This document shows positions 54,640 to 64,000 of a stretch of 64,000 bases of DNA, in pieces. The translations under genes and the position numbers were made by a program. The stretch is from Cordylochernes scorpioides. Its lineage: Eukaryota; Arthropoda; Arachnida; Pseudoscorpiones; Chernetidae. The DNA lies in NCBI GenBank assembly GCA_030710605.1, contig CP092864.1, forward strand, positions 136,773,255 to 136,837,254. Reading direction: 5' to 3'. Below the pieces are notes generated by a model. It saw only the letters and a list, made by a program, of their open reading frames with translations. It was not told where the DNA came from and ran no database searches. Every line of letters starts with the position of its first letter. Position 1 is the first letter of the stretch.

Positions 54640-54900
54640 GGCCTGTGATTGTAAAACGACACTTGAAGTTACACTGCATGAGTTTCTTTTAAACGAAAAA
54701 TCAAAATTTATTTCAAGGTGAAATATCGACTATTTCTAACCTTTTGGATGAGGTATGAAAAGGTGAATTATGAAGAGTAATGATGAACGGAAAAATAAAA
54801 ATAAAAAAACTCGTTTAAAAAAACGTTTAAAAGAAACTCATGCGGTCTAACTTCAAGTGTCGTTTTACAAAACAAGATTTAGTTTAATCGACATTGGGTG
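54640..54900 (-). repeat. Old relic of the tRNA-array spacer, without the tRNA
   Basis: 54645-54800 aligns with the array spacer in minus orientation (GATTGTAAAACGA, CATGAGTTTCTTTTAA, GATGAGGTATGAAAAGG, GAACGGAAAAATAAAAA), at much lower identity. 54820-54885 is an inverted partial copy of the same sequence. Confidence 0.75.
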
Positions 54901-55181
54901 TGTGTTAAATGTGTTTCATTTGTCTCCATAAATTGGCTGCATACCCATTATCTTCTGTTCTTTTTTAAAATTGCAATTTTTCGTTATATATTCTCAATGC
55001 TAACGTATTTTCTATTTAGCGAGATATTAGAGTGGCAAAAACGATTCCTCTTATGAATTTTTAATATGAGAAAATTTGAAACTATTATAGACGCGTATGA
55101 TTCTTTTAAAAATTAAACAATTTCTACTGCCCTTACTGCCATGAAAAATTAATGGGAGTGCTCTAATAACAGATTCCGCGC
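54900..55181. other. AT-rich DNA ending in a reversed repeat relic
   Basis: 55100-55181 is the reverse complement of sequence like 24405-24485. Confidence 0.5.
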
Positions 55182-55281
55182 NNNNNNNNNNNNNNNNNNN
55201 NNNNNNNNNNNNNNNNNNNNNNNNNNNNNNNNNNNNNNNNNNNNNNNNNNNNNNNNNNNNNNNNNNNNNNNNNNNNNNNNN
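55182..55281. other. Assembly gap (100 N)
   Basis: Exactly 100 N. Confidence 1.
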
Positions 55282-55300
55282 ATTAAAACAATAATAAACA

Positions 55301-56296
55301 TTAAGAGGAGCTTCTTGTGTAAATTTCTTTATTACCGCAAGCTTTCGAACAAAACGTTCTTCAACGGGCGTGGATAGTAAAAACGTACTAACATGCTATT
55401 AGAGGAGAAGAACTAATATATACACCAATAAATTTACATACTGAAGAGATAATAGCGTAAAAAGAGAATACAACATAAATATTTAAAATGAAATTTGCAT
55501 AATAAAAACGTGACGACTAAAAAATAAGCAATAAACTTGAATGAGACTAAAAACTAAGGTAAAAATTATTATTAAAACGGCGACATCCCTACACCAACAG
55601 AACATAGAATAAAACAGTATATGGAAGTTAAAATCAGCAAGACTAAGGCAGGGGAAAGGGAGGGTCCCACCCAGTGCTACCACTATCTTTGAGATATAAG
55701 AGGGGGGGTGAAAGACAAGCTATTTATAGAGTATCTGGTAAATGTCTGGGAGGTCTATTCTGCATAACAAACATCACCGACTCTGCCTAGAATCTATTAT
55801 TTCCACACAAAACAATAGCTGTAACCGCAGAATAGACCTCCCAGACATTTACCAGATACTCTATAAATAGCTTGTCTTTCACCCCCCCCCCCCCCTCTTA
55901 TATCTCAAAGATAGTGGTAGCACTGAGTGGGACCCTCCCTTTCCCCTGCCTTGGTCTTGTTGATTTTAACTTCCATATACTGTTTTATTCTATGTTCTGT
56001 TGGTGTAGGGATGTCGCCGTTTTAATAATAATTTTTACCTTAGTTTTTAGTCTCATTCAAGTTTATTGCTTATTTTTTAGTCGTCACGTTTGTATTATGC
56101 AAATTTCATTTTAAATATTTATGTTGTATTCTCTTTTTACGCTATTATCTCTTCAGTATGTAAATTTATTGGTGTATATATTAGTTCTTCTCCTCTAATA
56201 GCATGTTAGTACGTTTTTACTATCCACGCCCGTTGAAGAACGTTTTGTTCGAAAGCTTGCGGTAATAAAGAAATTTACACAAGAAGCTCCTCTTAA
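55301..56296. repeat. Large inverted repeat, ~465-bp arms, 63-bp spacer
   Basis: Arms 55301-55763 and 55827-56296, nearly identical. Differences include G(7) against C(14) and CCCAGTG against a changed complement. Each outer end carries a GTTCTTCAACGGGC / CGAAAGCTTGCGG hairpin like Penelope-type tails. The 66- and 80-codon frames in the arms are mirror images of each other and unassigned. It starts 20 bp after a gap. Confidence 0.9.
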
Positions 56297-56299
56297 CTA

Positions 56300-56575
56300 T
56301 TTTTTTTAATTTGGATTTGGTCTTATTACCTTGTGTTTAAAATTGTACGCATGTTGTTTATGCACAATTTTATTAAATTTGGATGTTGTCTTGTTGCCTT
56401 ATGTTTCTAATCTATAATATGAATTGTACCGTATCACATTTGTGTAATGTTTCTTTATATTTACCAAGTATTTCTCTTATGTACACACATCACATCACTG
56501 TTTGAGATGTTAGATTCAATTTATTCACATTCAACAGTGATTCCCTATTATAATCAAAACTTAGTCCCAATTATC
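56300..56575. other. AT-rich DNA, nothing recognised
   Basis: Two similar pieces, AATTTGGATTTGGTCTTATT and AATTTGGATGTTGTCTTGTT, occur ~60 bp apart. Confidence 0.5.
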
Positions 56576-56578
56576 AGT

Positions 56579-57236
56579 ACAGTAGAACTACCTCACTGTA
56601 AAGGACGAAACCTAATTGCAGAGTCAAAATATCCTTTAGGGAGAAGTGTCCTCTTACTGGAGAGTTTCTAAATACAGTAGAACTAGCTACCTGTAAAGGA
56701 CGAAACCTAATTGCAGAGTCAAAATATCCTTTAGGGAGAAGTGTCCTCTTACTGGAGAGTTTCTAAATACAGTAGAACTACCTCACTGTAAAGGACGAAA
56801 CCTAATTGCAGAGTCAAAATATCCTTTAGGGAGAAGTGTCCTCTTACTGGAGAGTTTCTAAATACAGTAGAACTAGCTACCTGTAAAGGACAACACCTAA
56901 TGTGTTGCAGAGCCATAGTGTCCTTTAGGGAGAAGTGTCCTCTTACTGGAGAGTTTCTAAATACAGTAGAACTAGCTCCCTGTAAAGGACACTTAATTGC
57001 AGAGCCAAAATGTTCTTTAGGGAGAGGTGTCCGCTTACTGGAGAGTTGCTATAATACAGTAGAACTACCTCCCTGTAAAAGACACCTAGTTTCAGAGTCA
57101 AAGTGTCCTTTAGGGAGAAGTGTCCCTCTTACCAGAGATTTGCTAAATTGTAAAAATGGTAATTTTGACATTGAAAACTGTCCTTTATAGAGAGGTGTCC
57201 TCTAGCGTGAGTCTCCTCTCATGGAGGATCCACTGT
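56579..57236. repeat. Tandem array of ~95-bp units derived from a pogo-like MITE end
   Basis: Units begin ACAGTAGAACTA at 56579, 56674, 56769, 56864, 56963 and 57056. The next bases alternate CCTCACTG / GCTACCTG in the first four, a 190-bp higher-order pattern; later units are more diverged. The TAAAGGACA and GTGTCCTCTTAC segments match the MITE at 3512-3686. Confidence 0.9.
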
Positions 57237-57239
57237 AGT

Positions 57240-58073
57240 CACAATTAATCAAAGTGTAATTTTTTCAAGTAAAACTTTATAAGAAAACTTTAAATTTATT
57301 TGTTAATTGAAGAACTGATAATTGGACTAACCTTTAACCTTTTTTTTTCTTCCAATTCCAATCAATCATAGTATTTTCTTTATTCTAACTAACTTTAATT
57401 CAACACTTGACTTTAATCCAACTGAAAATTTTAATCCCTTGAGGGTGTTGAATTAAAGAAGGTTGTACGTTTTGAATTTTGTCTATTTAACATATCCTAA
57501 TTAATAAGTTGACTATTTTTTTGCGGTTTTTTTTGAGACTTTAAAAATGAAAAATAAAGATGTATATTTATAATTGAGAGATTTTTTATAAAAAAAAATT
57601 ATTATTTTGGATAGAGGTTTGAAATCTCATTTTTTCTAAGTTTTAGTTTTGTTTTAGTGTTTTGTTTTTGTTTTGTTTTGACTTTTCTTTCCTCTTCACC
57701 CTTCTTTCTCATCTTCTCAACCAAACCTTTTCTCTCAGAAGAGAATACTCAACAAAAAATTGTGCTTTTTATCTGTAATCACATTTTTTATGTGTGTGGC
57801 GTTTTATTACTCTTAAACCAAACTAAAATCATTGCCATTTGCTACATAATATTTGGGGCCATTTTTTAAATATAAAAGTTCCATTTACTGAGCTTCCTTC
57901 TTGTTACCAATATATTTTACATAAATAAAAAGCTTTTTTTGTATAAATTTATGGAAATAAACTATTTTGTTAAACTATTTTGCATTGTGTAGTTTTTTCT
58001 TTTGATACTTGTAATGTTACTTGTGTTACTTGACACTTGTAAACAAACACAGAGAGGATGGAGTTATAAATAT
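57240..58073. other. AT-rich DNA, nothing recognised
   Basis: Homopolymer-rich; short frames only. Confidence 0.5.
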
Positions 58074-58420
58074 TGTCGCGGAGATAAATAAAGCAAGGGC
58101 AAATTTTAGAATAAATTAATTTATTATAAGGGGTATTTATAGGGAGAGAGAGAGAGTACAACTTACCCCCAAGTTAAAGATAATCCTAATGTCAGCCACC
58201 GTCCCCGTTTTCCTTATTTTTTGGCATTATATTATTGGCAGAGCTGACTGCTATAGGGCGCGTCCCCAGGTGGCGGATAGGGGAACGACCTTCAGATATG
58301 AAGGCCAGCTGCGAAACAAGCAGAATAACTCTGACAAATAAGCAGTCGCGGACCAACAGCAGCATTGTTAGAAGAGGAGTAGACCTCTTTAAAAATCCTG
58401 ACTTCAACTGACCCGGTTGA
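58074..58420 (-). repeat. Gypsy 3' LTR, distal part
   Basis: On the minus strand it ends CCGCGACA at 58074 (matching the TGTC start at 62544). It has CCCTATAAATACCCC as a possible TATA region, followed by TTATTCTAAAATTTGCCCTTG. The inner limit with the LINE is uncertain. Confidence 0.7.
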
Positions 58421-58429
58421 TGGACCTCA

Positions 58430-61400
58430 GCAAGGGTCCCACTCCAGGGATACGGAGGAGCTGCGTCTGTACTCATGTTAGAGTCGGCAGCAAAGGCGTC
58501 TGCTTCCATGTTAGGAACGGCCTCAAACTACAGGCAAAGTCAGACTTTCACCAAAGTGTGCCTGGATCATGGTGCCATGATCAACGAAAGCTGCACCCCT
58601 ATACCCCATTCCATGAGATCAGATGTTGATTTGCATGCTGCATCGCCCGTCGCGCAGAATAAACAGGGGCGCGTTCAGGACTTAGGTAGAGGGTTCTGTC
58701 CGATAAGTATAATACAGTCTCCACAAACTTCACACTTTGCAACTTCCAAGCAATTGAGCATTCTTCAGTGCAACATAAATGGATTGTGCTCAACAGCAAC
58801 AAAAATAAAATTAGAAGAAATAATGGAAATAGCTGAAAAACAAAAGATACAAATTATAGCCCTACAGGAAACCAAATTAAATGAAAAGTACAATCTCAAA
58901 TATAAAAACTACAATATCCTCAGAAAAGACAGAAATAAAGAAGGGGGTGGCCTTGCATTTTTAATCAAGAATTTGTACTATGAAGACATAGCCATTAATA
59001 TTCCAAACACATCAGACCTCGAAGCCCAAGGTATCAAAGTCTACCTCAATCAAAACAAAACCATCAACATATTCAATATGTATCACCCACCAAACAATAA
59101 ACTTATTGACAATGGAACAATGGCTCAATTTCTTACAGACAACACTATTATTGTAGGTGACCTTAATGCCAAACATCAACTATGGGGATGTTCCACGCCA
59201 AACCCAAGAGGCAAAATACTTTCAAACTTATTTGACGACAATGCCTTCATGTGCTTAAATGATGGGAATCCTACCCACCATTCCTACAGTTATAATACCG
59301 CACAAGCCCTTGATATAAGTTTCTCCAGTCCTGACATTTTCCACAAATGCAAATGGCAAATATTAAAAAGTATTGGAAGTGATCATTTGCCTATTTTGAT
59401 AGAAATTAGCACCAAGACCAAAACCAGCTCAATTAAAGAAAAATTCTGGAACTTCAAAAAGGCTAATTGGAATCTTTACCAGCAAAACCCCAATGAAGAC
59501 TTTAGAAAAGCACCCACAAGAATAAAAGATCTGGAACAAAATTGGATATCTTTCAAAAACACCATTATAAAAGCAGCCAAAGTTTCAATACCAAGAGGTA
59601 ATATTAAGAAATGGATTCCAAATTATACACACCAGGCAAAAGATATTCAAACACTTATAACTAAAAGAAATGAACTACAAAAAAAGTGCACCCAAAACCA
59701 AACAAATTGTAGAACTGAACTGAACATTGTGAATGCAAAAATAAAAAGATTATATGTAAATATGAAAAGGGAAAAATGGAAACAAACTTGTGAAAACCTG
59801 AACCCAAGAAACCCAAATACAAAACTTTGGCATTTGGCAAAACAAATTGACAGAGCCCAGTCACAAACTGAAAACACAAATATGATTAAGAATACAGATG
59901 GTACCCCAGCAACTAATGACAAAAATGCTGCTAATCTTTTAGGTAATTCATATCAAATAAGTGGTAAAATCAAATTTGAAATAAAAGATAAGAAAGTTGA
60001 AAAAAAGGCCCGAAAGACTATCCATGACTGTAAAAACGTCACTAGCACTCATAATATTTTCCATGAAAAAATCAATATGAAAGAGCTAGATTATGCATTA
60101 GAAAACACTGACCTGAACAAGACTCCTGGGCCAGATGGAATCCATGGCCAAATGATATCAAACTTGGGCAAAAATGGCAAAGAAAAACTTCTTGATATTT
60201 TCAATAACTCCTGGAAAACTGGAAAATTGCCTCAAGACTGGAAAACTGCAACAATAATTCCTATTAAAAAACTTGACAAATCTGCTGATGACCCAAAAAA
60301 CTACCGACCTATCTCCCTCACAAGTATTTGCTGCAAATTAATGGAAAAAATTATACTCAGACGACTCACCTACCACCTCGACACAAGAAATCTCTTACCA
60401 AAAGAACAATATGGATTTAGGAAAGGACATGGGACAATAGACCAACTCTTATTTTTCACACAAAAGGTAAAAGATGCACAAAATAGAAAACCAACTAACC
60501 ACACAATAGCTGCTTTTTTAGACCTTACACAAGCTTTTGATAAGGTATGGAAAAACAAGTTAATTACAAAATTATACAAACATTTCAAAATTGATGGAAA
60601 AGCTATCACTTGGATAAATGATTTCCTTAAAAATAGATACATCAGGGTCAAATATAATGGCACTCTATCTAAAACCTTCAAATTGTACCAAGGATTACCA
60701 CAAGGATCAGTCCTTAGCCCAACTCTCTTCACTCTATTTATTGCAGGCATAGAAGAAAAAATTTCACATAAAACCAATATTGGACTTTTCGCTGATGACA
60801 TTATTCTATGGAGCAGCAATACTAACTGGAAAAAAGCTGAAAGAGATTTGAACAAGACTCTTTTCCACCTAGAAAAATTTGCTAATAAACATAAATTAGA
60901 ATTTAACCCCCAAAAATCTGAAACCTGTCTTTTTACTACCGATAAGAAACTATACAAAATAAGACCAAATATTATTCTGAAAGAACAACAATTGCAATAT
61001 AATAAACATCCTAAATATCTTGGCTACACCCTGGATCCAGAAATTAACTCCAGTAAACATATTGAAGAAGTTATTAGAAAAGGAAGAGACCGACTAAAAA
61101 TCTTGAAATATATTTCAGGAAGAGAGTGGGGAGCCGATGCAACCACACTAAAATTAACTTACACATCTCTAATTAGACCTATCCTGGAATATGGATATCA
61201 AATCTATGGTACAGCATCTGAAACAAATCTAAAATCACTGGAAAGGATACAACTAAGTGCAGCTAGAATTATTACAGGTCTTCGAAATACCTGCCCTAAT
61301 GATATTGTACTTTACGAGGCAGACATTATGCCCTTAAAGGATAGAAGAAGCTACAATCTGCCAAAATATATAAACAAAATCAAGAGTTATGGAAACAAAC

Positions 61401-62453
61401 ACAGAACTTCCAAGTACATACTTAATTGGGAATCCAATTTAAGACTCAAAAAAGAAGGCCCTCTACACCTGGCCAAAAGAAATGAATTTTTAAAATATAA
61501 AGTGGAAAAAAATTATTTAGCAGAAAAATTTTCTCCATGCAAACCACTACAAAATGTTACTTTTAATGCCACTTTAAATGAACCCACCAACAAACAATAC
61601 CAAAATCCAGAATACTTAAAACAATTATCATTAGAAATAATTAATAACATTCCTAAAAATGCAATAACTATCTATACCGATGGTAGCAGAGACGAGCTAG
61701 GACACACTGGCAGTGGCTGTCTCATCAAAACCACAAATGGCATTGAGAAAATGAACAGAAGAAACCCAGATTTTTGCTCAGTCTTCAGATCAGAACTTAT
61801 AGCCATCTATGAAGCCTTAAAATCCATCAGAAATACTAATTATCAAGATATTTGGATTCTTACTGATAGTAGAAGTGCCATACAACACTTGAGTCACACA
61901 GGGGAACTCGGAGACAAAGTAAGCAGGAACATAATTGGTTATCTCCAAAAACTCTCAAAAATCTCAAAAATTCACCTTCAATGGATACCCTCACACGTTG
62001 GCATTGAAGGCAATGAAGCTGCTGATGTGCTAGCGAAAAAAGGCACAAAAGAACCCTTGCCACAGAAAAATAAACTTACTTTTAAAGAAATAGAAACAAT
62101 AGCCAAAACAAAAATAAACAATAACTGGAGGATCCCACCTAAGCACAGTTGGTACAGTGGAGTGAACCCAGGAGAAGCTCTGAAGATCAGAAATAGACAG
62201 CATCAAACAACACTAACAAGATTTAGAACAGGCCATCTCAAGCCATTGAAGATAGAAAATAATAACAAAATTTATCCCACTTGCCCAAAATTTAGTTTGG
62301 TACCTGCAGCTCCAGAACACATTTTGGCTTGCATTAGATGCACTAAACAGGACCTTTGGGAGAGGCCGCTGCTCATCATAAAACAGCTCGAGGAGCATGA
62401 ACTCATGGAATTCGTGTAATCTTTACACAAGGGGATAAGAAACAACAACAACA
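58430..62453 (+). mobile_element. Jockey/I-group LINE inserted in the Gypsy LTR
   Basis: Runs to the tail AACAACAACAACA at 62441-62453. The 5' end is somewhere between 58400 and 58475 and no target duplication was found, so it may be 5'-truncated or the junction rearranged. No gag-like ORF1 is present. Confidence 0.85.
58475..62419 (+). CDS. LINE ORF2: endonuclease, reverse transcriptase, RNase H (1314 aa, intact)
   Basis: Target-primed reverse-transcription enzyme. An AP-type endonuclease spans residues ~94-310: N100 in LQCNING, E132 in LQETK, D229 and N231 in GDLNAKH, D303-H304 in SDHLP. RT ~540-830: PGPDG at 551-555, D683 in FLDLTQAFD, LPQGSVLSP at 741-749, FADD at 772-775. RNase H ~1060-1195: D1069 in YTDGS, E1107 in RSELIAI, D1131 in LTDSRSAI, H1174 in PSHVGIEGNEAAD. 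The C-terminal zinc knuckle (C1270, H1282, C1286) lacks one Cys. The first ~90 residues match nothing and may be upstream sequence read in frame. No stops or frameshifts, so insertion was recent. Confidence 0.93.
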   Translation: MLESAAKASASMLGTASNYRQSQTFTKVCLDHGAMINESCTPIPHSMRSDVDLHAASPVAQNKQGRVQDLGRGFCPISIIQSPQTSHFATSKQLSILQCNINGLCSTATKIKLEEIMEIAEKQKIQIIALQETKLNEKYNLKYKNYNILRKDRNKEGGGLAFLIKNLYYEDIAINIPNTSDLEAQGIKVYLNQNKTINIFNMYHPPNNKLIDNGTMAQFLTDNTIIVGDLNAKHQLWGCSTPNPRGKILSNLFDDNAFMCLNDGNPTHHSYSYNTAQALDISFSSPDIFHKCKWQILKSIGSDHLPILIEISTKTKTSSIKEKFWNFKKANWNLYQQNPNEDFRKAPTRIKDLEQNWISFKNTIIKAAKVSIPRGNIKKWIPNYTHQAKDIQTLITKRNELQKKCTQNQTNCRTELNIVNAKIKRLYVNMKREKWKQTCENLNPRNPNTKLWHLAKQIDRAQSQTENTNMIKNTDGTPATNDKNAANLLGNSYQISGKIKFEIKDKKVEKKARKTIHDCKNVTSTHNIFHEKINMKELDYALENTDLNKTPGPDGIHGQMISNLGKNGKEKLLDIFNNSWKTGKLPQDWKTATIIPIKKLDKSADDPKNYRPISLTSICCKLMEKIILRRLTYHLDTRNLLPKEQYGFRKGHGTIDQLLFFTQKVKDAQNRKPTNHTIAAFLDLTQAFDKVWKNKLITKLYKHFKIDGKAITWINDFLKNRYIRVKYNGTLSKTFKLYQGLPQGSVLSPTLFTLFIAGIEEKISHKTNIGLFADDIILWSSNTNWKKAERDLNKTLFHLEKFANKHKLEFNPQKSETCLFTTDKKLYKIRPNIILKEQQLQYNKHPKYLGYTLDPEINSSKHIEEVIRKGRDRLKILKYISGREWGADATTLKLTYTSLIRPILEYGYQIYGTASETNLKSLERIQLSAARIITGLRNTCPNDIVLYEADIMPLKDRRSYNLPKYINKIKSYGNKHRTSKYILNWESNLRLKKEGPLHLAKRNEFLKYKVEKNYLAEKFSPCKPLQNVTFNATLNEPTNKQYQNPEYLKQLSLEIINNIPKNAITIYTDGSRDELGHTGSGCLIKTTNGIEKMNRRNPDFCSVFRSELIAIYEALKSIRNTNYQDIWILTDSRSAIQHLSHTGELGDKVSRNIIGYLQKLSKISKIHLQWIPSHVGIEGNEAADVLAKKGTKEPLPQKNKLTFKEIETIAKTKINNNWRIPPKHSWYSGVNPGEALKIRNRQHQTTLTRFRTGHLKPLKIENNNKIYPTCPKFSLVPAAPEHILACIRCTKQDLWERPLLIIKQLEEHELMEFV

Positions 62454-62454
62454 G

Positions 62455-62544
62455 ATCAGCTTCCGAGAACCCCTCACACCTGTGGTCCCCCCTCAGGTCC
62501 AGGGATGATTGACAGGTGTCCCATCTGGATGGAGCTTCTTGACA
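62455..62544 (-). repeat. Gypsy 3' LTR, proximal part, with polypurine tract
   Basis: The minus strand starts TGTCAAGAAGC at 62544, preceded by AAAGAGGGAGTAA (62545-62557), a polypurine-tract-like primer site. The LINE interrupts the LTR at ~62454. Confidence 0.7.
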
Positions 62545-62616
62545 TTACTCCCTCTTTAGAGAAAACAGCGACCTGCTGATTAGCTTGTCTCAGCCCTTGT
62601 TCTGGAAGGAAATCTA

Positions 62617-63742
62617 TCACGGCTGGTTTTTCCCTAGCAGAATGGAATGTTGTTCTTCAGGGTCCAGGTAGGGCTTCATCCGAATGACATGGACGATATC
62701 CTTGGCTTTCCGTGATCGGGGAGACGGGTCCACGGGCTCTACTTCATACGTAACTTCTGAAAGCTTCTTGGTCACCTTGTAGGGACCGAAGTATCTCTTC
62801 AGTAGCTTTTCTGATAGTCCTACTTTTCGGATGGGAGTAAAAACCCACACAAGATCATCCTTCTGGTAATAGACTGGATTATGTTTCTGGTCGTAAAGTC
62901 TACGGTCTTTCGCCTGTGATTGTAGAAGGCGTGATCGGGAGAGTTGACACGCTTCCTCAGCTCTGGTCACAATTTCTCCAACATAGTCGTCAGAGATCTC
63001 ATCTGGTAAGTAAGGTAGTACGGCATCGATATAGGTCTCGGCCTCGCAGGCATGGACAAGAAAGAATGGAGTGTAGCCGGTCGCCTCCTGTTTAGCAGTG
63101 TTGTAAGCAAAAGTTACGTAGGGTAAAACTTGGTCCCAGTCCTTCTGCTCAACACCTGTGTACATGGACAACATGTCTCCCAGAGTTTTGTTAAACTTTT
63201 CAGTCAGGCCATTGGTCTGGGGATGGTAGGCCGTTGTAAATCTGTGCACAATTCCGCAGAGCATTGATCTCTTTTATTACTTGAGAAATGAAATTTCTTC
63301 CGCGATCTGTTATCATTTCTCTAGGAGCTCCCTGCTTCAAGATAACATCTTCAACCAGGAACTTAGCTGTTTCGATTGCTCCTCCGTCTGGGATCGCTTT
63401 CGTTATGGCATACCTTGTCATATAATCGGTGCACACAATGATCCAACAGTTTCCATCTTTAGAAACTGGAAATCTTCCAAGGAGATCAACCCCGACCTTA
63501 TAGAATGGCTTTTCTACAGGTGGTATGGATACAAGTTGTCCAGCCGGACGTCGAGGTAATTTCTTCCTTTGTTGACACTCCCGACAATGGCTTACATATT
63601 GGCGAACAGTTCTATAAAGGCCAGGCCAATAGAATCTTTTCTTCACTTTGTCATACGTTCGGGCGAAACCCAAATGCCCAGCTATAGGAGCGTCATGTAA
63701 ATCTGCCATAACTTCCGATCTTAAGTGTTTAGGAATCATCAT
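62617..63742 (-). pseudogene. Ty3/Gypsy integrase, one frameshift
   Basis: The upstream frame (63742-63200) has the HHCC zinc site (H16, H23, C53, C56), D85 in VGVDLLGRF and D146 in ITDRG. The downstream frame (63264-62617) has HPQTNGLTEKF with the catalytic Glu, and a GPY-type motif RYFGPYKV before the C-terminal tail. An indel near 63250 separates the two, between the second Asp and the Glu, so no functional integrase is made. The order and the LTR after it fit the 3' end of a Gypsy pol gene. Confidence 0.9.
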
Positions 63743-64000
63743 AAGCCAGGGTCTTCCAGTTGTGCTATAGTTTTTTTGTATAACATGTCGTCGATAATGC
63801 TGAATTCCTTTCTGGTGTAGCCCGAGTTTAAATTATCGATTATTTTAGCTTAATCCGGGTCTTTAGTCTGCTCTATATCGACGTTGGTTAGTGACATCGC
63901 AGCACTTGGTTGATCGTTCTCAAGCGGGCTCCTTGACAGAAAATCGGCATCTTTATGTCTGCGTCCGTTCTTGTAGATAACGGTCACGTCAAACTCTTGC
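63743..64000 (-). pseudogene. Gypsy RNase H C-terminus, degenerate and cut by window edge
   Basis: The minus strand reads EFDVTVIYKNGRRHKDADFL then SRSPLE, the typical end of Gypsy RNase H, followed by an in-frame TAA at ~63852 and a frame change before the integrase. The rest of the element lies beyond 64000. Confidence 0.8.

Noticed and set aside
58380..58480. Target-site duplication for the LINE
   Set aside because: Sequence right of the tail (ATCAGCTTCC) has no copy at the expected 5' junction; only weak partial matches.
60370..60957. 195-codon frame antisense to LINE ORF2
   Set aside because: Shadow of the RT coding strand.

Overview
The window is repeat-dense, AT-rich eukaryotic (animal) DNA. 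It holds Tc1/mariner, hAT, Helitron, Jockey/I-group LINE and Ty3/Gypsy sequences, one spliced host exon and Pol III tRNA-like genes, with no operons or bacterial signals. The Tc1 and LINE proteins resemble families I remember from spiders, so an arachnid or other arthropod is my best guess; this is recollection, not a search. Two runs of exactly 100 N (24,961-25,060 and 55,182-55,281) mark scaffold joins. || Layout. 19-1437: intact Tc1-like element. About 1,440-24,410 (copy A) and 28,010-49,727 (copy B) are the same ~22-kb locus present twice in direct orientation, nearly identical for long stretches but differing by many transposon insertions. They are either a tandem segmental duplication or two haplotypes joined by the assembler. 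Between them lie a LINE 3' end, the first N gap and a tandem array of ten tRNA-like genes (two on the minus strand, eight on the plus strand, 288-bp unit), ending in the 3' terminus of a Helitron. 49,730-53,200 holds Helitron pieces, another tRNA-like gene and a nested stack: a Tc1 element inside a 260-bp non-autonomous hAT element inside an older repeat. 53,494-53,577 is the first coding exon of a probable SEC14-like lipid-binding protein gene on the minus strand. After the second gap come a ~1-kb inverted repeat, a ~95-bp tandem array and, from 58,074, the 3' part of a degenerate Gypsy element whose LTR is split by a LINE with an intact 1314-residue ORF2. || How the parts relate. Comparing A with B gives pre-insertion sites for Helitrons (precise insertion between A and T, TC...CTAG ends), a mariner (TA duplication) and other private insertions. 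Three of the four Helitron end-families seen here carry or adjoin tRNA genes. An old repeat present in four copies carries every conserved nucleotide of a hammerhead ribozyme core, with three matching helices and one compensatory change, but in a strand order unlike the known hammerhead types. These two observations are the most novel in the window. No complete host gene is visible.
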